Of a stretch of DNA of 35,453 nucleotides, positions 1 through 6,665 are shown piece after piece; the first letter of the stretch is position 1; each line of letters opens with the position of its first letter. A program made the translations under genes and the position numbers. The notes beneath the pieces were generated by a model. The model saw only the letters and a list, made by a program, of their open reading frames with translations, made no database searches and had not been told where the DNA came from. The DNA is from an uncultured Clostridia bacterium (GTDB lineage: Bacteria > Bacillota > Clostridia > Christensenellales > UBA3700), in the NCBI GenBank assembly GCA_946623205.1, contig CAMOQV010000003.1, positions 1 through 35,453 on the forward strand, in the 5' to 3' direction.

Positions 1-37
1 CCGCACAGCTCATTCCAGTGATATCATATTTATCCAT
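1..37 (-). CDS. copA: Copper-transporting P-type ATPase (or CopZ-like chaperone), N-terminal fragment
   Basis: Only the first 12 codons lie in the window; the gene continues past the left edge. The readable N-terminus is MDKYDITGMSCA, which is the first strand of a heavy-metal-associated (HMA) domain with the GMxCA start of the copper-binding GMxCxxC loop. The ATG is 1 nt after the csoR stop codon, and a GAGGT ribosome site lies inside the csoR 3' end, so the two genes are co-transcribed and probably translationally coupled. A csoR-copA order is common in Bacillota copper-efflux operons. The fragment could equally be a copZ chaperone, since the distinguishing part is missing. Confidence 0.8.
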   Translation of the reverse strand, partial: MDKYDITGMSCA

Positions 38-38
38 A

Positions 39-347
39 TTACCTCATTAGTTTTAATACTAGATTAGATAATTCATCGATAGCATTATCATCTCCAGCCT
101 TAATATCTCTTGCTACGCAAGTGTGTATATGTTTTTCTAATAGATCTTTATTAAAAGAATTAATAGCAGCATTAATTGCTTGAGATTGAATTAATATGTC
201 TGCACAATAAGCATTTTGTTCAACCATATTTTTAATTCCTCTAACTTGGCCTTCAATTCTATTTAATCTATTAATCAATTTTTTAATTTCTTCATCTGTT
301 CTTATTGTTTGTTTTTCACAATTAGAACAACATTTAGGACATGCCAT
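39..347 (-). CDS. csoR: CsoR-type copper-sensing transcriptional repressor
   Basis: A DUF156/CsoR-RcnR-FrmR family protein of 102 residues, all-helical and without a classical HTH. The family represses metal-efflux genes and lets go of DNA when Cu(I) binds. The Cu(I) triad is present: Cys in NAYCADI, then His and Cys four apart in KHIHTC, giving the Cys-His-Cys pattern of true CsoR rather than the His-rich RcnR or FrmR patterns. The N-terminus carries extra cysteines (ACPKCCSNC). I chose the start at 347 because GGAGG sits 7 nt upstream; the longer reading from 371 would begin inside the operator and upstream of a sensible ribosome site. A CsoR operator lies in the leader, so the gene is probably autoregulated together with the downstream copA-like gene. 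Confidence 0.92.
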   Translation of the reverse strand: MACPKCCSNCEKQTIRTDEEIKKLINRLNRIEGQVRGIKNMVEQNAYCADILIQSQAINAAINSFNKDLLEKHIHTCVARDIKAGDDNAIDELSNLVLKLMR

Positions 348-361
348 ATCTAATCCTCCAT

Positions 362-378
362 ATACCCCCACCGGGTAT
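362..378 (-). promoter_or_regulatory. CsoR operator
   Basis: On the minus strand this reads ATACCC-GGTGG-GGGTAT, a 6-5-6 inverted repeat with a G/C-rich core. It matches the layout of the known Bacillus CsoR box (ATACCC-N5-GGGTAT). It overlaps the predicted csoR transcription start and lies immediately before the ribosome site. Binding here would block csoR-copA transcription. That binding is inferred from the match and from the adjacent csoR gene. Confidence 0.85.
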
Positions 379-382
379 TTAC

Positions 383-411
383 ATAATATGAAATTTATTT
401 CAAATTGTCAA
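383..411 (-). promoter_or_regulatory. csoR-copA promoter
   Basis: TTGACA (406-411) and TATTAT (383-388) on the minus strand are separated by 17 bp, a near-consensus housekeeping promoter. The predicted start, near 376, falls inside the CsoR operator. The -35 is only 8 bp from the -35 of the divergent cadC promoter. Confidence 0.85.
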
Positions 412-419
412 CACTTTGC

Positions 420-448
420 TTGACATGATTTTCAACTTGTTTTACTAT
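420..448 (+). promoter_or_regulatory. cadC-cadA promoter
   Basis: TTGACA (420-425), a 17-bp spacer and TACTAT (443-448). The predicted start, near 455, lies inside the inverted repeat taken as the CadC operator. Confidence 0.85.
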
Positions 449-474
449 ATAGTTGAATAATTGCTCAACTATTG
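447..474 (+). promoter_or_regulatory. CadC/ArsR-family operator
   Basis: A perfect 8-bp inverted repeat, ATAGTTGA (449-456) and TCAACTAT (465-472), with an 8-bp centre. It fits the 12-2-12 imperfect inverted-repeat layout of SmtB/CzrA/CadC operators. It begins at the end of the -10 and covers the transcription start of the adjacent repressor gene, so negative autoregulation relieved by metal is the expected behaviour. Binding is inferred, not shown. Confidence 0.8.
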
Positions 475-484
475 GAGGGATGAT

Positions 485-841
485 ATGTCAAAGTACGAAT
501 GCGATTGTGAAATAATTCATGAAGATAAAGTGAATGAAGTTAAAGGCAAAATGTTTTCAGATGATGAATATTTAGATTTAAGTGATTTATTTAAAATGTT
601 TGCTGATTCAACTAGAGTTAGAATTATGCATGCGCTTGAAAAGAGCGAATTATGCGTATGTGATTTAGCAAATTTATTGAATATGACAAAATCTGCTATT
701 TCGCATCAATTACAATCTTTAAGATTAATGAATTTAGTTAAGTTTAGAAAAGAAGGGCAGGTTGTTTACTATTCATTAAAAGACGATCACGTTAAAACAC
801 TAATTGACATAGGCTTTGAACATATCAGCGAGGAGAAATAA
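485..841 (+). CDS. cadC: CadC-like ArsR/SmtB-family metal-sensing repressor
   Basis: A winged-helix repressor of 118 residues. The N-terminal arm has Cys-x-Cys (ECDCEII) and the recognition-region helix has ELCVCDLA, together forming the four-Cys alpha3N site of CadC for Cd/Pb/Bi. The C-terminal helix has DDH followed by FEHISE, matching the alpha5 Zn site (Asp, His, His, Glu). The HTH core is TKSAISHQLQSLR. The start at 485 has GGAGGG 5 nt upstream; an in-frame reading from 461 would start inside the operator and is rejected. The stop codon overlaps the ATPase start by one base. This is the metal-responsive switch for the following ATPase gene; binding of Zn, Cd and Pb follows from the family. 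Confidence 0.93.
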   Translation: MSKYECDCEIIHEDKVNEVKGKMFSDDEYLDLSDLFKMFADSTRVRIMHALEKSELCVCDLANLLNMTKSAISHQLQSLRLMNLVKFRKEGQVVYYSLKDDHVKTLIDIGFEHISEEK

Positions 842-1464
842 TGAAACACATAATCAAAATTAAAGGCCTAGACTGTGCAAACTGTGCTAGGGAGTTAGAA
901 GAAGAGTTAAACAAGATTGAATCTGTTTCTGCTCAAGTGGAGTTCATCAATCAAAAAGTCAAATGTGATTGTGATGACAAGTATCTAGAAGAAGTAAAGT
1001 ATGCAATTTCGCACTTTGAAGAAGTAGAGATTGTAGAGGAAGAAGGCGGAAAGCACATTGTTAAAATTAAAGGATTAGATTGTGCAAACTGTGCTAGAGA
1101 GCTAGAGGAAGAATTAAACAAGATAGAATCTGTTTCTGCTCAAGTTGATTTTATTAATCAAAAAGTTAAATTTGATTGCGACGAAAAACACTTCGACGAG
1201 GTTATCTATACAATATCTCATTTTGAAGAAGTCGAAATAATTAAAGATGAGCCAACAAAAGATATTGTAATTAAAATAGAAGGCTTAGATTGTGCTAATT
1301 GTGCAAGAGAACTAGAAGAAGAATTAAATAAAATCGATGGTATAGAAGCAAATGTAGACTTTATATTGCAAAAAGTTAAAATTGCTTATGATAAAGATAG
1401 TGCACTAGCTAAAGCTAAATATGCAATTAATCATTTTGAAGAAGTTAAAATTGTTGAAGAGGAA
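841..1464 (+). repeat. Tandem triplication of the HMA-domain coding unit
   Basis: Three consecutive units start near 841, 1048 and 1255, with spacings of 207 and 210 bp measured at the GLDCANCA codons. Units 1 and 2 encode nearly the same protein (both read LNKIESVSAQV, then FINQKVK and ISHFEEVEI); unit 3 is more diverged. All stay in frame within cadA. Confidence 0.9.
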
Positions 1465-3354
1465 GAAAAGAAGGGCTTTGAGCAAAAATGGGACTTAATA
1501 AGATTAATAGTTAGCTTTGTAATATTCTTGCCTGCATTTATAATGTCAAGGTTTGAACTTCCATTGTATGCAAAGATTATAGAATATGTTTTATTCATAG
1601 CTTCATATATTGTAGTTGGATACGAAGTTCTAATTAATACGGTTAAGAACGTTGCAAAAGGAAAAGTTTTCGATGAAAACTTCTTGATGGCAATAGCGTC
1701 AGTTGGTGCTATAGTGCTTGGCTTCGTCAGTGGAGGCGATGGTCTTGAAGAAGGCGTAATGGTTATGTTCTTATATGAACTTGGCGAATTCTTGCAATCA
1801 TTGGCTGTTGGATCATCAAGAAACTCAATAGTTAAATTAATGAATTTAAAGAGTGAAACGGCAATAAAGATTGTCGATGGAAAACAAGAAATTGTAACGC
1901 CAGAAGAGTTGAACGTTGGCGATATTGTTTTAATTAAAGTTGGAGATAAAGTCCCAGTAGATGGAATTATTGTAGATGGTAATTCGTCACTTGATTTAAA
2001 GTCACTAAACGGTGAGGCAATGCCAAAGGATGTAAAGGAAGGAGATAAGATCTTATCTGGTAGTATCAATATATCAAAGGCAATACAAATAAAAGTTATA
2101 AGAGAATATAAAGATTCTGCAGTAAAGAAGATTTTAGATTTGGTTGAGAATTCAGCCGAGAAGAAGACAAAATCTGAAAAGTTTATTACGAAGTTTGCAA
2201 AATACTATACTCCAGCAGTTTGCGCTCTTGCATTAGTTGTTGCAACAATTGTTCCAACGATTATTGGAGCTGTACAAGGTAATTTCGTATGGGAATTATA
2301 TTCTAGATGGATTTACAATGCTTTGTGCTTCTTGGTTATCTCTTGTCCTTGTGCACTTGTTATTTCTGTGCCTCTTGCATACTTTGGAGGAATTGGTGCA
2401 GGTGCTAGAAATGGTGTGCTTGTAAAAGGATCTACATCTTTAGACGAATTAGCAAATGCTTCTGTTGCAGCCTTTGATAAAACGGGAACATTAACGAAAG
2501 GCGAATTTAGTGTTATTAATTATTCTTCTAAAGAAGCATACGAGATAGCATCAATTGTAGAGAAGTATTCTTCTCACCCAATTGCAAAAGCTTTTAAAGA
2601 TAATATAGATGGAAAAGTAGAAGGCTTTAAAGAAGTATCTGGAAGAGGCATTGAATGTAAATTAAATGGAGAAAAAGTTCTTTTAGGAAACTATCAAATG
2701 ATGGTTGAAAACAACATAAATGTTGTTAAGGCTGAGTCAATTGCTATTGTTATATATGTTGCAAAGTCTGGAAAGTTTATTGGATATGTAGAAATTGATG
2801 ATGTCATAAAAGATGGCGCAAAAGAAGCTTTAGCGTTATTAAAGAAAGAAGGCGTTGAGTATATTACGATGCTTTCTGGAGATAGTAAAGAAAGAGCAAT
2901 GGCAATTGCGAAAGAATTGAATTTGGATGGAGTTGAAGGTGGATTGCTTCCAAACGAAAAATTGGATAAGGCTAAAGAGTTAAAGCAAAAGGGCGGTTTA
3001 ATCTATGTTGGAGATGGTATTAACGATGCTCCAGTTATGATGGAATCAAATTGCGCAATCTCTATGGGATCAATTGGCTCTGATGCAGCAATTGAAGCGA
3101 GCGATATAGTATTAGTCAGCGACGATTTATCTAAGATTGCAAAAGCAAAGAGAGTTGCAAAGAAGACGAAGAAGATAGTTCTTGAAAATATAGTAGGTTC
3201 TCTATTTGTTAAATTTGCAATTATGATTTTAGACCTAAGTTGGGGAGCAATAGTTCCAGGTGGAGTATTCCCATTAATAGTATCTGTTATTGCAGACGTA
3301 GGAGTTATGTTGCTTGCCGTATTAAATTCAATGAGATTGCTAATTAAAAAGTAA
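841..3354 (+). CDS. cadA: Zn/Cd/Pb-transporting P1B-type ATPase with three HMA domains
   Basis: A membrane pump of 837 residues that expels divalent soft metals using ATP. Three HMA domains occupy about residues 1-70, 71-139 and 140-210, each with GLDCANCA (from residues 9, 78 and 148). The membrane metal site is Cys-Pro-Cys at 502-504, the phosphorylated Asp is 546 in DKTGT, and GDGINDAP is the hinge. The last helices contain FVKFAIMILDLSWG and IADVG, with the Lys and Asp that mark the P1B-2 (ZntA/CadA) Zn/Cd/Pb subgroup. The actuator loop reads LNGEA at 389-393 rather than the usual TGES; the Glu is kept. The one-base overlap with cadC and an AGGAG site indicate a cadCA operon. About 600-800 residues with one or two HMA domains is usual for the family, so three is on the long side. 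Confidence 0.95.
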   Translation: MKHIIKIKGLDCANCARELEEELNKIESVSAQVEFINQKVKCDCDDKYLEEVKYAISHFEEVEIVEEEGGKHIVKIKGLDCANCARELEEELNKIESVSAQVDFINQKVKFDCDEKHFDEVIYTISHFEEVEIIKDEPTKDIVIKIEGLDCANCARELEEELNKIDGIEANVDFILQKVKIAYDKDSALAKAKYAINHFEEVKIVEEEEKKGFEQKWDLIRLIVSFVIFLPAFIMSRFELPLYAKIIEYVLFIASYIVVGYEVLINTVKNVAKGKVFDENFLMAIASVGAIVLGFVSGGDGLEEGVMVMFLYELGEFLQSLAVGSSRNSIVKLMNLKSETAIKIVDGKQEIVTPEELNVGDIVLIKVGDKVPVDGIIVDGNSSLDLKSLNGEAMPKDVKEGDKILSGSINISKAIQIKVIREYKDSAVKKILDLVENSAEKKTKSEKFITKFAKYYTPAVCALALVVATIVPTIIGAVQGNFVWELYSRWIYNALCFLVISCPCALVISVPLAYFGGIGAGARNGVLVKGSTSLDELANASVAAFDKTGTLTKGEFSVINYSSKEAYEIASIVEKYSSHPIAKAFKDNIDGKVEGFKEVSGRGIECKLNGEKVLLGNYQMMVENNINVVKAESIAIVIYVAKSGKFIGYVEIDDVIKDGAKEALALLKKEGVEYITMLSGDSKERAMAIAKELNLDGVEGGLLPNEKLDKAKELKQKGGLIYVGDGINDAPVMMESNCAISMGSIGSDAAIEASDIVLVSDDLSKIAKAKRVAKKTKKIVLENIVGSLFVKFAIMILDLSWGAIVPGGVFPLIVSVIADVGVMLLAVLNSMRLLIKK

Positions 3355-3374
3355 CTTCCAAAAAGTTAATAAAC

Positions 3375-3420
3375 AATATTGGGTAGTCACATCAATGGCT
3401 ACCCAATATTCTATTGTTTT
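3375..3420. terminator. Bidirectional intrinsic terminator between cadA and the M28 peptidase gene
   Basis: A 12-bp perfect stem (AATATTGGGTAG with CTACCCAATATT) can extend to 15 bp through one T-G pair, closing a CATCAA loop. Downstream on the plus strand is CTATTGTTTT. On the minus strand the stem is followed by GTTTATTAACTTTTT. It lies between two convergent genes, so it plausibly ends both. Confidence 0.85.
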
Positions 3421-3431
3421 AATAATTATAA

Positions 3432-4703
3432 TTATTTATTTTGATTTTTGTCGAATTCAACTACCTTTGGAACTAGTTTAACAACAAGTTCAACACCTTT
3501 TTCTAAAGATGCCATATTTAAACCTTCAACCGTATCATTGTATGTATGATAGTAATTTGTAGGTCTTGGATCTTGAGCTGCAATTGTAACAGTCTTTACT
3601 TTACTTCTAGAAAATGGAGTAGAGTCACAACCACCAACTGGGTTTTCAATTATACCAGGAGTTGGAACATCAATTTCCTTCATTGTATCAACTGTCATAT
3701 TAACTAAATCTTTGTCGAATTTAGAGAACAACCATGTATCTCCCTTAACTGCATTGAAATGGTCGTAATCTCTAAATGAATCAAGGTTAAGACTGTAATA
3801 GTGTTCATTAAAGTCAGCTTTATGAGCTTTGCAGAATGCTAAAGAACCTTTTAATCCAGCTTCTTCACATCCAAGTGCAGCACAGATTAATCTCGTGTTT
3901 TCTGGTAATTCATCTGGATGATCATTGTAGTATTTAACTGTAGCTAGAGCGATTTCGCAACCTGTTAAATTATCCATTGCACCAGGAGAAGCTTTTCTCT
4001 TATCCCATGTTAAGTATTGAGATAGCCAGTAGCATCCAGGAACAGCAAAGATTGGAACGATGTACATAATTAAATATCCAACGTTTTTGATTGTCTTAGA
4101 AGAAACATCAAGAATTGATGTTGTCCAGAACATAAAGCTATAAGCATGATTGCAAATAGCAATTAATGATACAAGTGCAATCCCTGCAACACTTAATACG
4201 CCAATGATTGTTTTAATCATCATTGTATTTGGATTTAGGGCAGATAATTGCCAGCACCAAGAAGAGTCAATGTGACCAGATAACAAAATAGTTCTATCTA
4301 CAACGCCAGATTTTGGTTCAAGTGTTGCATATGTATTTTGAGATGGCTTCTTCTTGAATAAGAAATCTAATACACCGGTGTAAGTAAAGATTTGTAGACC
4401 TGCATAGATTAATAATAATGTTGCAGCTATAAAACTTGCGATTGGAGAAAGATAGAATAAAACAGTTGCCACATATGCAAGATATCCTAAAACTGGAATA
4501 AATCCTATAGATGCAACAGGCGCCATTTTGAATGGTTCAGATACTGGTTTTAATCCTGTTTCTCTCTCGATTTGTTCAGCGAATTTTTCTGCACCAAGCT
4601 TTTCTTCTTCTGAGCCAGGAAGTCTTGGTCCAGTCAAATCGATGATTTCTTTGATGTTGTTAAATACTAATTGCGCCGAGCTTTTGATTTCGCTTTCTTT
4701 CAT
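3432..4703 (-). CDS. Membrane-embedded M28-family zinc metallopeptidase
   Basis: A 423-residue protein with the M28 (aminopeptidase Y/S-like) di-zinc ligand set: His144 and Asp146 in SGHIDSS, bridging Asp244 in GAMDNLTG, catalytic Glu280 and Glu281 in GCEEAG, Asp308 in LNLDSF and His386 in YYHTYNDT. The family removes N-terminal residues from peptides. Unusually, hydrophobic segments interrupt the enzyme: two before the first ligand (about 66-112) and two between Asp146 and Asp244 (about 163-186 and 205-230). No signal peptide is seen before the first segment. The ribosome site AAGGGTGA precedes the ATG. The gene has its own promoter, divergent from the aminotransferase operon, and converges on cadA. 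Substrate unknown. Confidence 0.88.
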   Translation of the reverse strand: MKESEIKSSAQLVFNNIKEIIDLTGPRLPGSEEEKLGAEKFAEQIERETGLKPVSEPFKMAPVASIGFIPVLGYLAYVATVLFYLSPIASFIAATLLLIYAGLQIFTYTGVLDFLFKKKPSQNTYATLEPKSGVVDRTILLSGHIDSSWCWQLSALNPNTMMIKTIIGVLSVAGIALVSLIAICNHAYSFMFWTTSILDVSSKTIKNVGYLIMYIVPIFAVPGCYWLSQYLTWDKRKASPGAMDNLTGCEIALATVKYYNDHPDELPENTRLICAALGCEEAGLKGSLAFCKAHKADFNEHYYSLNLDSFRDYDHFNAVKGDTWLFSKFDKDLVNMTVDTMKEIDVPTPGIIENPVGGCDSTPFSRSKVKTVTIAAQDPRPTNYYHTYNDTVEGLNMASLEKGVELVVKLVPKVVEFDKNQNK

Positions 4704-4751
4704 TGTTTAATCACCCTTTAACCTTTTAATTGAAAATTAATTACATTAACA

Positions 4752-4780
4752 AGTATAAAATTTATGAGTTTTGTAGTCAA
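4752..4780 (-). promoter_or_regulatory. Promoter of the M28 peptidase gene
   Basis: TTGACT (4775-4780), a 17-bp spacer and TATACT (4752-4757) on the minus strand, about 50 bp upstream of the peptidase ATG. Confidence 0.75.
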
Positions 4781-4870
4781 TAGAAACTTTTAAATGAATA
4801 ATTTAAAAATGATAGTGCAACGCCCATTTTGATAGTTCATAAATCAAACAAATATATAAAATATTATATA

Positions 4871-4899
4871 TTGACTATGCGAGATTAAATTGTTAAAAT
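4871..4899 (+). promoter_or_regulatory. Promoter of the aminotransferase-kinase-aldolase operon
   Basis: TTGACT (4871-4876), a 17-bp spacer and TAAAAT (4894-4899). The predicted start, near 4906, lies after the upstream in-frame start at 4890, which supports translation starting at 4935. Confidence 0.75.
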
Positions 4900-4934
4900 T
4901 AATTTTAGTGAATACAAAAAAAGGAGCAAAAGTT

Positions 4935-6599
4935 ATGAAGGTAATCAATACTGAATTAAAAGGTATGCAAGAAAAGGGATACGGCGTAACTCGTTGGGCT
5001 GATCCTCAATCTATTAGAGATTCTCTAAAAGAACTTACAGACGCAAACATCTATGCTATTCCTAAAGACGTTTATGAAAACGATATCGTAAAGGGATACT
5101 ATGAGAAAAAGTGTGCTAAGTCTAAGACTATCACAGCTGAAGCAAAAGGTTTCATTCCTGGTGGTGTTCAACACAACTTAGCATTCAACAAACCATTCCC
5201 AATGTGTATGGTTAAAGCAGAAGGAGCTTATTTATATGACGCTGACGGCAATAAATACTTCGACTTCTTACAAGCTGGTGGTCCAACAATTTTAGGATCT
5301 AACTACAAAGCTGTTCAAGATGAAGCAGTTAAGTTAATCAAAGAATGTGGCCCAGTTACAGGTTTATTCCATGAAGCCGAATTATTGATTGCTAAAGAAA
5401 TTAATAAGCATATGCCATGGGTAGAAAAGTTCAGAATGTTAGGTTCTGGTACAGAAGCTGATATGGCTGCTATCCGTATTTCTAGATGTGCAACAGGTAA
5501 GAAGAGAATCATCAAAGTTGGTGGTGCTTACCATGGTTGGTCAGATCAATTAGTATATGGTCTAAAGATTCCTGGAACAAGAAACTTCCTAGAATCTCAT
5601 GGTATCCCAGGAAAGATCTTCTCACTAGTTGATGAAGTTCAACCAGATAACATCGAAATGATGGAAAAATACTTAAAGTTAAATGAACTAAGAGGCGGTA
5701 CAGCCTGCGTTCTTATCGAGCCAGTTGGTCCAGAATCTGGTACAAGACCAGTTGCTTGGGATTACAACAAGAAGGTAAGAGCTCTTTGTGATAAGTACGG
5801 CGCACTTCTAATCTTCGACGAAGTTGTAACAGGCTTCAGAGTTGGTGTTGGTGGTGCTCAAGGTTTATTCAACGTTCAACCAGACTTAACAGTATTCGGT
5901 AAGATCGTTGCTGGTGGATATCCAGCTGCTGGTGGTGTTGGTGGTAAGAAGAAGTATGTTGATTTGATGGCTGCTGGTGTTGGCGGTATGATGAAGAAAG
6001 CTTATGTTGGTGGTACACTTGCTGCTAACCCACTATCTTCTATGGCTGGTTACACAGCTATTAAAGAAATCGCTAAGAATGATGCTTGCGTAAAGGCTGG
6101 TCTTGCTGGTAACAGATTAACAGATGGTCTTGTAAGATTAATCGAAGCATACAAATTACCATATGTTGCATACAACCAAGGTTCAATCTGCCACTTAGAG
6201 TGTTCAGCTGCTATGAGTTTCGACTTCTCTTCAATGAACATCATCAATGTTGTACAAGCTCTATCTAAGAAGAGCATGATGATGGTAAGAAAAGAAGCTA
6301 TGGAACAAATGGGTGCTGCTTACATGGCTAACGGTATCGTTACACTTGCTGGTTCAAGATTATATACATCTATGGCTGATACAGATGAAGTTATCGATGA
6401 AGCATTGAACAGATTCGAAGATGTATTCAAGCTAATCAAGGAAAGAGATATTCCACTAGATGAACAAATCGCTGAATACAATGCTAAGCATAAGGCTGAA
6501 AAGGCCGCAAAGAAAGCAGCTGCTAAAGAATTTATGGCTAAAGAAAAGGCTGAAGCAGCAGCAAAGAAAGCAGAAGCAAAGAAAATTCTTGCTGAATAA
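4935..6599 (+). CDS. Class III PLP-dependent aminotransferase (glutamate-1-semialdehyde aminomutase-like)
   Basis: A 554-residue fold-type I PLP enzyme. Visible landmarks are FIPGGVQHN, AEGAYLYDADGNKYFDF, GSGTEADMAAIR, the PLP-ring Asp295 in IFDEVVTGFR and the Schiff-base Lys323 in FGKIVAGG. The core resembles glutamate-1-semialdehyde aminomutase (about 430 residues). This protein adds roughly 65 residues before FIPGG and an Ala/Lys/Glu-rich helical tail of about 40 residues ending in KKILAE. No other tetrapyrrole gene is nearby, and it leads an operon with a sugar kinase and aldolases, so a catabolic aminotransferase on an amino sugar or amino aldehyde is more likely than haem synthesis. The start at 4935 has AAGGAG 9 nt upstream. 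It is rich in C-ending codons (ATC, TTC, AAC, TAC) compared with its neighbours, suggesting high expression. Confidence 0.87.
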   Translation: MKVINTELKGMQEKGYGVTRWADPQSIRDSLKELTDANIYAIPKDVYENDIVKGYYEKKCAKSKTITAEAKGFIPGGVQHNLAFNKPFPMCMVKAEGAYLYDADGNKYFDFLQAGGPTILGSNYKAVQDEAVKLIKECGPVTGLFHEAELLIAKEINKHMPWVEKFRMLGSGTEADMAAIRISRCATGKKRIIKVGGAYHGWSDQLVYGLKIPGTRNFLESHGIPGKIFSLVDEVQPDNIEMMEKYLKLNELRGGTACVLIEPVGPESGTRPVAWDYNKKVRALCDKYGALLIFDEVVTGFRVGVGGAQGLFNVQPDLTVFGKIVAGGYPAAGGVGGKKKYVDLMAAGVGGMMKKAYVGGTLAANPLSSMAGYTAIKEIAKNDACVKAGLAGNRLTDGLVRLIEAYKLPYVAYNQGSICHLECSAAMSFDFSSMNIINVVQALSKKSMMMVRKEAMEQMGAAYMANGIVTLAGSRLYTSMADTDEVIDEALNRFEDVFKLIKERDIPLDEQIAEYNAKHKAEKAAKKAAAKEFMAKEKAEAAAKKAEAKKILAE

Positions 6600-6617
6600 T
6601 TAACAAAAAATACAAAA

Positions 6618-6647
6618 GGGATTACGGCACATTCGTAATCCCTTTTT
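6618..6647 (+). terminator. Intrinsic terminator inside the operon
   Basis: A perfect 9-bp stem, GGGATTACG with CGTAATCCC, closes a 7-nt loop and is followed by five T. It sits 18 bp before the kinase ATG, and no separate promoter is visible in that gap. The kinase is therefore probably expressed by partial read-through. Confidence 0.85.
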
Positions 6648-6665
6648 GCGTAAGTAGGATTAAAA

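Noticed and set aside
348..371. Longer csoR start giving eight extra residues (MGVYGGLD)
   Set aside because: It lies inside the CsoR operator, and GGAGG is positioned for the ATG at 347.
1431..2069. 212-codon open frame opposite cadA
   Set aside because: It is antisense to the ATPase core, Ser/Thr/Pro-rich from codon mirroring, and has no ribosome site or family match.
4890..4934. Upstream start for the aminotransferase
   Set aside because: The predicted transcript begins near 4906, and AAGGAG fits the ATG at 4935.
4935..6599. Naming the aminotransferase hemL
   Set aside because: Core similarity is real, but extra terminal regions and a sugar-kinase/aldolase operon argue against haem synthesis, so no symbol is given.
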